Shown here: positions 48,750 to 59,700 of the stretch, piece after piece
How positions within the stretch are numbered: position 1 is the stretch's first letter
Layout: the number at the start of each line of letters is the position of its first letter
Assembly (NCBI GenBank): GCA_964023205.1
Contig: OZ026844.1
Coordinates: forward strand, 26,944,934-27,008,933
DNA from: Lutraria lutraria
Lineage: Eukaryota > Mollusca > Bivalvia > Venerida > Mactridae
DNA length: 64,000 bases
Reading direction: 5' to 3'
Position numbers and translations under genes: made by a program
The notes under the pieces: generated by a model
Database searches by the model: none
Seen by the model: the letters and a program-made list of their open reading frames with translations, nothing else
What the model was told of the DNA's origin: nothing

Positions 48750-49194
48750 CAATTTTGCTTATCCTATTTCAATAAATCCAAGAGGTTCTCCAGCAGAGGA
48801 AAGCCATTGCGTGACGTCATCAGCCAGCCAAAGAAACTGCTGCGAAGCGAAGGGTTTATATATTAATTTTACTCTGCTAAAATATTTCAACATGCATTGT
48901 TTTCAAAATATTTTCTGATATTGGAAAATAAAAGATTCATTTTATTTGTTAATTTATTTCCATAAAAGAATTGTTATTAGAGATTTGGAAAAACCCAAGG
49001 GGAATTAACTCTAAGATTTATTACATCATCCTGTTGATAAAATACAAGCGTTCTGTACGGAACGGTATGGTTACCTGGAGTTTATACATATAACACTTCA
49101 CAGCAGCATCTTTGACCCGCCTTATGACGTCACGCAATGGCTTGCCTCCGCTGGAGAAATTCTTGGATTTATTGAAATAGGATAAGCAAAACTG
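48750..49194. mobile_element. MITE with 71-bp terminal inverted repeats
   Basis: The left arm 48750-48820 (CAATTTTGCTTATCCTATTT, CAATAAATCCAAGAGG, GCCATTGCGTGACGTCAT) and the right arm 49124-49194 are near-perfect reverse complements over 71 bp. The core is about 300 bp with no coding capacity. A TGACGTCA palindrome forms the inner edge of each arm. Confidence 0.85.
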
Positions 49195-49339
49195 AGAAAA
49201 CGTCAAGGGTAGGACCTGCATTTGTTACCTTTTTATAGCCTTTAACTATGTAGACCAGAATTTGTATCGGCGATGTGGATGGGGAGTGGGAGGCATTGCA
49301 CTCCTGTTGTTTTTTCTATAAGGTAAAGGTTTTGTTTAT

Positions 49340-49596
49340 TATAGTGTCACCCCTAGTGAAAGGGCCATCCAAGTTGGCTTATGAGACACCTATCTTATGT
49401 TCACGCAGTACCTCCCGAATCCCTTCTCTTTTTTTGCCGGATGCCTGGCTAAGATGGGCCTACGGTAACCATTTTTTAACTAGCTGGCGGCTCCCCAACC
49501 GACCGCATCAGTTCTAACCCAGTCACCACTGGGGTTCGAACCTTTGATCTCCCGCTCCGAAGGTGGACACCCTAACCACTCGGCCACGGTTGGGGT
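49340..49596 (-). mobile_element. SINE with tRNA-like head
   Basis: Read on the - strand the element begins CCCCAACCGTGGCCGAGTGG. It contains an A-box-like GTGGCCGAGTGGTTAGGG and a B-box-like AGGTTCGAACCCC about 40 bp later, a tRNA-Ser/Leu-like arrangement. A tail of about 150 bp (GGCCCATCTTAGCCAGGCAT, then GGATGGCCC) follows. Molluscan V-SINE-type elements have this layout. The 3' boundary near 49340 is approximate. Confidence 0.6.
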
Positions 49597-51179
49597 CTAT
49601 ACGTAGGTAATTTTTTATTGAGTATAATTTTTTTTTTTGATTATAACAGGCTCCTGTGGTATGCTAGGCAAAATGGCGGCAACTTCTGGCTCCAAGTCTG
49701 TGTAATTTATCTTAATTTTGGTAAGATCTCCGATGTAATGATAAATTAATATCACAGACGTGTAGTAGAACCTGTAACTCACTTCATTTGATAAGTTATC
49801 AAGTCTTGCTCTACTTACATTTTGAGATTTTTATTGAAAATGTATTTAAAGATGTACTAACAATCACTTCTAAGAAATTTTAGCGAAAAATAAATAAGAC
49901 CTGAACACTTTTCAAACTCCCTGTAGTGGACAGGAAATATGACTGTTGCATGATGGTCGTGTGATCTAGATAGCAGACAAGCCAAATTCCCAGTCTATGT
50001 CAAAATATTTTCTCAGTTTTTCTTATTTTCATTTTTAACAATATTGTTGTTAAAGTGATAAAATGGCGTAGTAAATTGAGCAGTTATTTGCTGTGTGTTT
50101 CAAAATTACTATTTATATACTTGATAACGACATAATTTGGAATTATATTGTGCAGATCGTAAAATATCAAGGTCGAGCACATTGCGTAAACGAAAAGTGA
50201 CGTCATTCTACTTCCTGTCTAGCATTTATGCGCAGAAAACTATATGAACAATACGAAAGTAGCCTCTTTGTGTAAGTAGGTCACCTACAGGTGGCGCATC
50301 GTTCTGTTTATACTGGAAATATGATATACCGCGGAAATATGAGGCACCAGTTTTCGATGCTCACAGAATCATAATCTTTAAAAAATCTAAAAATAGCGTA
50401 AATGGCTTCCCCTATCAAGGAAAAGACGGTATTAAGTCATATCTGGCAGGGGTTGTAATATTCTGGAATATTCTGGAAATCCGGATTTAAAGCCGCCAGG
50501 GGCACTTTTGAGATCGATGTAAATCCGAGGAGTTTTTTTTGGGGGGGGGGGTACGGATAGGGATGGCTGTGAGCATAGCATTTGGATCACTTGGGCGTTT
50601 TTCCTAATCACTAACACTTGGTTAACAAGCGTCTATATACACAAGAGTATTTGCAATTGCAGAACGAAAATTCGAGTAATATTTAGCTTAAAACTCGAAG
50701 TCAATCGAAGCTTATGAACTTTTAAATAGTTGACAATTCATTAGTTAATGGGTCCCATCAAATGAATAATTATCAATAACTTTTTAAACATAGGTAGCAA
50801 TACATTTTGACACTGACTCGGCCCGAAATATTTCAACAACATTAATCGAGGTAAGAAATATTGTAAAGGAATTCGATCCCTATGACCTTGTCATTTAAAT
50901 ATTTTGTGTTCATAATTTTATATAAACATGAATTGGCTGATATTTCATTCCTATGTATTAACTTACAAAAAATAGTGGGTGGGGTAGCAAATTTGAAGAA
51001 TCTCTCAAGCAAGTTCCAAGCATTAAGTCTCCCATCTTGTGTCAGGTTTTTTCCCCAGTATTTTTGGAACATGACCCATACCCTTGGGATTGGTAATTTC
51101 TTCAGTGTTTTGTTAGAAATTGGGAAAATATACCTTTAGTAGTTTTCAACCATTTCGTGATTTCTAAATTCATATAATC
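49597..51179. other. Non-coding stretch
   Basis: No supported gene. A run of 11 G at 50541-50551 follows a T run. Opposed open frames at 50842-51139 have no recognisable domain. Confidence 0.4.
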
Positions 51180-51400
51180 CGCCAATTAGCTTCAGGTTAA
51201 AAACCAATATAAAACCTCCTTTGTCATTGGGTAATTCTAATCCTTCTTTTATTTAAACTCTATTTGGCTGAAACTGAAAGTTTACCCAATCACCTTTTAT
51301 CCAATCAAAATTCGTTTAACTTTCACTTACAGTACTAAGGGTATATAAACTGTTGCATCCATCTTTCCTGTTAATTAGGCTTGCTGACCGTCAGGTCAGT
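51180..51400 (+). promoter_or_regulatory. CCAAT cluster with TATA box
   Basis: CCAAT occurs at 51182, 51204, 51286 and 51301, with its inverse ATTGG near 51226, followed by TATATAAA at 51342-51349. A small hairpin (CTGACC, loop, GGTCAG) lies about 35 bp past the TATA box. This could be an alternative promoter upstream of the plexin or the promoter of a solo LTR. No LTR ends were identified. Confidence 0.35.
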
Positions 51401-52545
51401 AAACTCTCTAGGCTTAGGCTTAGAAACTATTCTGGAAAAACACTTTTCCGCTACCATTGTGTTCATACACATATATACCATGTTATTTACTTTGTCTCAT
51501 ACAGTATTATTATAATTATTTGACAGTCTCTATAAAATAATATTTGGATCAATTGATCTAAAACAGTAGTATTATATATACAAAAATTGAATTGCTCATC
51601 TCACTAAATATATGTGTTTGTTATATATTTACTAGTAGTATAGTTTTATGTAATTATTGTTCTTACATTGGAGTGAATCATTACACAACACATGTAAATA
51701 CATGTATGCATACATAATATTGGAACACCACTAAGACATACATACGAGTCTTTGTAGACTTGCACAGAAGTCAACTGGTTACACATATGAAATAAAGACC
51801 ATTCTGTGATCTATCTTTTTTGTCAATCTTTTGACATAGCCTTTGATTTCAATGGATTATTTTGCATTTAAAGCCATTTCTGGTAATTTATTTTGTAATT
51901 GCTGTTTGTGGACTCCTTTAATTTCTTTTCAGTGGGAAATATAACTTCATTTTTGGGGAAAATACAGCATTTTTAGGGGAAAATAAGTTTTTTTTTGGGC
52001 TAGGGGACAGGGCCCTCATTTAACGCTTTTTCCCTCCTTAAATAGTATACTTTTTTCCCCTATTTTTGATAAAAATTTCCCTAAAAAAATTTAAACTTAA
52101 ATGTTTATTGCAGGGTTATAAGGCAGTTGAAAAAATAGCCATAATCATGTGTTTTTATTAATTTGTATACCCGGTACTTAATTGTTACGATTTAAAAAAT
52201 CATTACTGAAATTTGTATTAGCCGACAAAATATGATTTTGACTTATTTGTCTGTTTTGCCAAAAGCATACATCAACTTGCCCTTAAGGTATTTATATAGT
52301 AAATTCTGGAAATTTTCACTTGTCCATACATGCTGCGAGGCAACCTTGGCAATACGAAAAATTACTTTTGCTGCGCGGTCCCTGAAATTAAATTTGTGGT
52401 GAGGTAATGAAAGGACCTCAGTGTATCACAATGATTATTAGTGTACACATCGATTCGATTTTTCAGTTTATGATAATTGGCGATTATAACTGTTAAGCTA
52501 TATCAAATTGCATAACTTTATATCATTATTGTTTTATTTTTCCAG
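51401..52545. other. Non-coding stretch
   Basis: A segment at about 51950-52090 has facing runs GGGGAAAATA and TTTTTCCCC/TTTTTCCC and could be a small foldback. Nothing else is recognised. The interval ends at the plexin 5'UTR acceptor. Confidence 0.4.
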
Positions 52546-52612
52546 AATTCACACAGGAAGCTGCAGAATGAAGAGTTCATGAAATTACATAAATTACCAT
52601 ACAATTTCTAAC
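52546..52612 (+). other. Plexin 5'UTR segment upstream of the ATG
   Basis: A good acceptor (TTTATTTTTCCAG/AATTC) ends at 52545, leaving 67 nt of leader before the start codon. The acceptor implies at least one upstream non-coding exon. Confidence 0.5.
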
Positions 52613-53740
52613 ATGGAGAGGAATGTAATTTGGATAATCACCTTGTGGTCACTGTGTATACATTGTGAAGAACTGACTCTAAAAGAATATGTTGCAAGTA
52701 AAGAACTGACAAAATGTGTTATAGATAACAACACTGGTAATTTGTATGTAGGCGGTGAGAATAATTTAATTTGTTTAAATGAAGATTTAGAGCTGCAAGA
52801 TGAAGCACTAAATGTAGGCCCGAAATGGGACTCAGAAAGATGTTTCCCAGCACCTGCAGATTGCTCATATTCAAGACAACTGTCTTCTAACAGAATATCA
52901 GTTCTAGCCATAAATAATATACACAGTTATTTGTTGGCTTGTGGAACAGTTAATCATGGTCTGTGTAGCTTGTATCCTCTCTCTGACTTGAAAACTGAGA
53001 TAAAGTTAAATTCAACTGATCATGCTTCATTTGTTGGTAGCAGGGCTTCTTCTATAGCATTTTTTGGACGACCTCCAACGGACATGGACATGTCAAACAG
53101 AATGCTGTATGCTGCAGTGGCCACCTATGACCGCACTGAAGACAAATTCTCACCATATACTATTTCAACTCGTGAAATTGTGTACAACAAAACCACTCAC
53201 CAAATGGAATATTTTATTGATAATTCAGAGATGATACAGTACAGTTATGTGAGTGTACCATCTTCTGTGCAGTCGAAATTTCGTGCGAAGTATATTTTAG
53301 GTTTTGAATTGAATGGATATGGATACTATGTGTCAATACAGCCTGCTGACCCAGATCTACCTAGAACTCAATATGTTACAAAATTAATACAATTTTGCTT
53401 GGATGATAGATATTATAAAACTTACATTGAGACTCCTTTGGTATGTCACGGTGGATCCACTGATGAATTTAAAGGTACTATGGATTACACAATAGCTACT
53501 GCAGCTTACATGGACTTCAATGATGCAAAGAATATTCTTGCTGTTAGTTTTGGTCAAGCTAAAGTAGGTGCAGCTGATGAAGTAGATCCTGACCTGGGTA
53601 GTGTTGTTTGTAGATTTTCTATGAGTTTTGCTGTCACACACTTTAATGAACTACAAGGATATTGTTATAATGGTGGTAGTGGTTTCTATCCTTGGTGGAT
53701 ACATGGCACTGTTCGTCGTTGTGAAAGATCAGCTTCTGTG
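52613..53740 (+). CDS. Plexin exon 1: signal peptide and most of sema
   Basis: The ATG lies in a favourable context (AACATGG) and opens a hydrophobic leader (NVIWIITLWSLCIHC). The exon supplies 376 codons and ends SAS-V at a consensus donor (TCTGTG/GTAAGA). Frame use is clean, with no stops. Read-through past 53740 gives a stop 11 codons later, so splicing is required. Confidence 0.85.
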
Positions 53741-56700
53741 GTAAGATTGTCTTCTACGCAGTTTGTATGCTAATCTGTGCCACATGGTCAAAACTCTTGT
53801 CAATATTTTACAATGTTCTCACAGTGTTATTTGGGACTGATTTGGGACCGAAATTCGGCCCCATTCCTCTGTCTGAAAAGTTTGGTGCCAACTTTAAGTA
53901 GTACTAATGGCTATTATGATAAATCAGCAAAATCTGAAGTATGCAAATAATTGAGATAAGTAACACAGAGTTGTACCTTCTGACAAGATACAGAACAAAA
54001 GTCTGAATATTTTTTTATGCCCCCGGCATCTTTGATGTCGGGCATAATTATAGTGATTGTCCTGACCGTCGTCCGTCTGTTCGTACGAGGTTAAGTAGAT
54101 TGCACCGTTTCATCTAGCACCAATATCGCTTGCTAGAATGCTTTGATACTTAACACAGTTCTTGCATATGATCATTCTCAATACACCAGTATCTAGAAAT
54201 CCCACTTTGACCTTGACTTAATTTGGACTTAGAATGATTCTGTACCAGGTTAAGTAGATTTTACCATTTCGTCTAGCGCCAATACTGCTTGCTAGAACAC
54301 TTTCATACTTCTACAGTTGTTGCTTATGACACTTCTCAATCCACCCATATTTATCAAACACCGACTTTGACCTTGACATTGTTAAAATGGGCTATTGCTT
54401 CACAAGCATGCCACCGGGGCATATGCGTTTATTGAACGCAGCAGCGCCTTGTTTTCCACTAATCTACCCAAATTTCCTTCTAGCCTTATATACAGTACAA
54501 CCTCTCCAGAGTGGCTCTCTGTAGAGCAACAACCTCTAAACAATGGCCAATTTTTGCAGCTCCCACTGGGTATTGCTCTACAGAGGTTGTACTGTACATA
54601 TATATATTTTCAGTTTGTTCCAGGCAAGTACTGTGGTTATGATGCATCTCAGACAGGGAACAGACTAGGGATATCTGGTAACATTGATAATGCAGATTCC
54701 ATCATGTATTCTGAAGCAGACATCTGTCTTGATCAAATTGTTACGTCAATGGTTCTGGTCAATCAACAATCACATCCTATTGCCGTCTTAGGAACAGCTG
54801 ATGGGCAGGTGGTGAAGGTACGAGCGCAGGTAAATGTAGCCTCCCGTGCTTTGTACCTCTCCTTCAGTTTCATGTCTGTTAATGATTTTTATGTTGTTAC
54901 AAATGATGCAGAACTATGCAGAAAGTGCTTTAAAAGTTTTGTAATACTGAACCTTTGTGTTTATTTTATGCAGAATGTTACATTATTCATAACATGAACA
55001 ACATATCAATAAGTTATGAAATTCAAGATCTTAAAATGTAATGCCACATTTCATTAAGAACTCATGTTGGCTCTGCACATGCATGTACAAGTTAATTCTG
55101 CTATGTTACAGTACACCCAAGGTGGGTTTTCCAATTTCCACCCGTCACAGCGGCGACGAGTCTGGGTGACAATGCAAAATTTGTCACCGTGAACCCACCA
55201 AGATTCACCCAGATCCCACCGCCACTTCAAATTACAGTGGACGGCCACAGTGACCATTGCCACCATGATCCATGGTGACAACACAAATTAAGGAGACAAC
55301 ACGGTGGCGATACGATCTATACAAAAATAAGAATAAAATAGCGGAACAATTACTGTACAAGTCGACTAAATATGGGTCCTGAAATTATCCGTAAAATCCG
55401 AGTAACAAAAAAAATATTATCAGACACTTACAGAGCACTAAAACACAATATTTTTGCACAAACTGTTGAACTGGTGCAATTTGTCTTGCCAGAGAGTTGA
55501 ACTATATTGATTTTCTATTTTTAGCACTGTTGAAATATTACTAGGTTTAATGTAGGTCTAACTAACGTCATGAATGATGTTACCTGGCAATCAGATGACG
55601 TATATCTTGCTCTCTGGTTAATATTTTGCTCCCATAAATTGAATTTCCTAATTTAAACGAGTAATATGTCTATAACTTAGTACAAGGTCAGACTTTATTG
55701 CAATTTAATCTCAATATGATCTACACACATTGTTTTGATGAAGTTTGTGTTGAAACTGATGCTTGGCATGTGATTGATGAATGCTAGCATTTTCATTGGT
55801 TGTTTGTTTTACAAACTGACTTTGACTGGCAAATTAACCTCCATTTAATTCTAGCTGTAAACCCCGACGCAATCGATATGTAGTGCTATTGACTATTCGA
55901 GAGAATTTGTACCCTACTTATTTAGGTGTAATTAGTGTTGAAGCTGAAGCAGTTTGGTCTAATTTGGCGACAAAACTTAGTGAATTAACTATAAGTCCTT
56001 TTCTGAAAATCACTTCATAAATGTTTTAAGTTGGTTAGAGAACACTGCCAACCCATTTTCAATATTTATTATTCAAATTTGGATTTACAAGTAGCAGCTT
56101 AGTAATGCATATAAATCAGGCATTTAAGTGCGTATACTTCAGGTAAATAATTCGCTTTCTCAAATATATACTACAGTCCATGGTAGAAATGAAAAAGAAA
56201 CAACTTAGTATAAAATTTGTAGCTAAAAAATAAACCACAATCAAATAAACACTGTGAATCCATCACGTTCTTCCGCCTTGACGAGGGTGTTTCCACCTTG
56301 ACCGTCAATTTATGACGTACCGGGAAATGGCCATGGTGACAATTTAGGGTGGCAATTTCTGTCCACAGTGGACATGCCACGATGAAAAATTTATTTTTGA
56401 CGTGGTGGCTGGGTGGAAATTGGAAAACCCATGTTGCGTGTACTGTACTGTAGCATACACAATATAGTCTAATGTACTATACTAAATGGAGATGAACATA
56501 TTCAACATTGTACATTTCCCAGAACGTGCAGGGTTTTATTTTACTAAGAAAGTGATACTGACAATCGGCATCTTCCCCTTTAAAAAAAGTTTATCCCCCC
56601 AAAAAACAGATATACATGTATTTCCTCTATTTGCTGATATGTCAGTCCTGATGTGACTTGTCCATTGCATCATCAAAGGCAGTATCTCAAAGACACAGTC

Positions 56701-59700
56701 AAACCTGTGATCGAAGGCCATCCTTGGAAATACTATTTGTCCTATATTCGGAGCTAAGTTCTAAATTACCAATAGCCTTTATTCACAGGGTGGTCCTTAT
56801 TCAGAGGTGGCTGCTAACACAGGTTTGACTCTACAATATTTATAATCGGAAACAATTATGATTAGTGAAACCTAGTTATTAGAATGCCGAAAATGATTGG
56901 CAGTTGGGCGAACTAAACTAAACTTGGTATTTACTTTTAGCATCCTTGAATGAAAAGCTAGCTTGGACTAGTATTTGGGGTCAGTCAGGTCAAGGTCAAG
57001 GTTGCTGTTTCTAAAAATGAAAATCAGTGTCTGGTCAATAATTTAATTTTGGAATGACTAATCTTGACTAAACTGGGTATTAGCAACCTTGCACGAAAGC
57101 TTAGCTTGGATTGTATTTGGGGGTCAGTTTGGTCAAGGTCACTGTTACTAAAAAATAGAAAATCAGTTTCCGGTGAATAACTTAATTAAGGATTAAGATA
57201 TTGCAATGAAATTTTGTGTGTAGGTTGCTTACATGGAAACCAAGCTTGGGATTGCATTCTATGCCAATAGGGGTAAAGGTCACTGTTAACTTATTAGCTG
57301 CACTGGAAACTGAACCACTGATGAAGCCTTAGTGCAAAATTCTTGAGTACTGTGGTATTAAAGCCTTGGAAAACCTTGTTTGGTGGCATTGCCACGTTTC
57401 TTGTTTGTTAATTTGGCATAAGGTAAAAAAGGTTATCAAAATCAACTCTCTACACAATGGCTTATTGTACTGCCAGATTTATAAGGATAATTAAATCCCT
57501 TCTTTCTGAAAGTGGGGGCTATACTGGAATCACTTTGTCTGTCTGTCTGTCCCAAATCGTGTCCGCTCTGTAACTTGTCATTCATTGAAGGATTTTCAAA
57601 TAACTTAACACAAATGTTCACTACCGCTAGACGATGTGTCGCGCAAAACTCCCATGGCTGTAGCTCCAAGCTCAAGGTCACACATAGAGGTTGAAGGTCA
57701 AAAATTGGTATTTTATTTTGTTCCTGCTCAGTAACTTTGTCATTCATGGATGGATTTCAGAAATACTAGGTAGAAATGTTCACCAACATATGATGGTGTG
57801 TCTGCCACAGTGTCATGCATAAGACCAAGGGTAAAACTGCCCCTCAGAAAAATTAAAGATTGCATCTTTAAGTAATAGCCAATAACATTTCAGAAAAATC
57901 TTTATTTCTCAGATTTTGAACATTCTGCGTCAAAGCTGTGTGTGGGGGTATTCATCACCTTCAGTGATAGCTCTTCTTTAAGATAGGAGACAAAGTCAAA
58001 ACACAGTCTAATTGTCTGTATGATACTGTGTAATATATGGTCATGTTCTGTCATTTTTTCGTCAATTGATAAAAAAAATCCCCAAGGAGTATTTAGTCTG
58101 TAATATTAAAAAAAGTTATATCTCATAATCTGTAAGGTAATGTATCAGAATGATGATGTCTCACCTTTGTCTATGAATTGTGCTGGAGATCAATCTCAGA
58201 CTTATAATTGTAAATAAGATTAATTTATAACGTACTGTTTACTTGTTTATGAAAATTTACTATCATAAAAACTATTGACAGACATATCTGTAAGTAATTA
58301 TTTGTTGCACCTTCCATACTGTCTGCATAGATACTAACAGATCATGAGCAGATTATAACTGATTTACCGATATATAATCTTTGACTCAACCTGCTATCAA
58401 TGATACATGATATTTTCATATGTATATTTTGTCATTTAATTAATAATTTATCTTTTTTTAAAAATATAAAAAAGAGAAAAAGATGTCTTTTATGAAATTA
58501 CAAATTCTACCCATTTTAAGTTTAAGTCTTTGTCAATGCAGATGGTATTAGTTTCATTTGCTAGCAACTGTGTGTACATAATCAGTGCTATAGTCTACAG
58601 TGGTTTGTTGTTAAAATGTTTTGATATTGAAGGCTTTGGGATTTAAACATTTTAGAGCCTATAGAAAATTGATTTCTTTTTTTCAGGGTATTTCTATGGT
58701 GACTTTATTTGTTATGCCCCCTTTCTAAGAAAAGGGGGTATATTGCTTTGCACATGTTGGACGGTCGGTCGGTCCATTCACCTGTAACTAAACCTTGTCC
58801 AACCAATAACTAGAGACTGATTAGGCCTAAGCTGCTCAGATTTGGTTGGGATGTTGGTCATCACATGTAGATGACCCCTTTTGATTTTGAGGTCAGTATG
58901 ACAAAGGCCAACAGTGACCTTCAGCACAAAAACCTTATCCGACCAATGACTAGATAACAATTTGGCCTAAGGTCTTCAGACTTGGTTTGGAGGTTGGTCA
59001 TTGCATTAAGTTTTAGATGACCCCTTTTGATTTTAAGTTCAATAGGTCAATCAAGGTCTGACTATCCATTTAGGGGGCATCCATGTTTTACAAACACTTC
59101 ATGTTTATGTAGTTTTGCTACAAATAGTGATTTTAACAAATAATGTAATATAAACGGTTTATTTTGTTGATGAGTTTGACACCTACAAAATGCGAGAGAC
59201 TTATATAATCTTACGAAATAAGTTTTATTTCATCATTTCAGGTTGAAAATAAGGTATCCATTGCTTCATGCATTTATTTGTATTGTACACATATATCCAA
59301 TTTAAATTAACACCTTTTTTCGTGAATTAATGCTGTGTGATTATGATGACTTGTTGATATATATTAAAAGCTTGTAGAAAGGTTTAGTGAGGAAGTGGAT
59401 GTACTGTTCCTCTTGGCTAATAAAAAGTCCATGGTTGCTGGAAAAACTAAGGACTAAGGTTTGGCCACTACTTTTTAGCTCACATGAGCTCAGGGTGAGC
59501 TTTTGTGATCAGTCTTTGTCCGGCGTCGTGCGTCGTCAAACTTTAGCTTGTGAACACACTAGGGACCACATTTTTGGCTCAATTTTCGCAAAACTGGGTC
59601 AGAATGTTAATATTGACAAAATCTTGGACAAGTTTGATAATGGGCTATTTGGGATAAAAAACTAGTCACCAGGGCCAAATAAGGGAAAACCTTGTGAACA

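Noticed and set aside
49021..49221. 66-codon open frame including the MITE right arm
   Set aside because: Its N-terminal half is the terminal inverted repeat, with no independent evidence for a protein.
54395..54997. 200-codon open frame taken as one exon
   Set aside because: Its first third is repeat and MITE sequence and its last third is read-through past the donor at 54830. Only 54614-54829 fits the plexin.
57442..57747. Open frames on both strands near 57.5 kb
   Set aside because: They are products of the CTGTCTGTC-containing dispersed repeat.
59387..59665. 92-codon open frame in plexin intron 2
   Set aside because: It lies mostly within a dispersed repeat family and has no independent coding signal.
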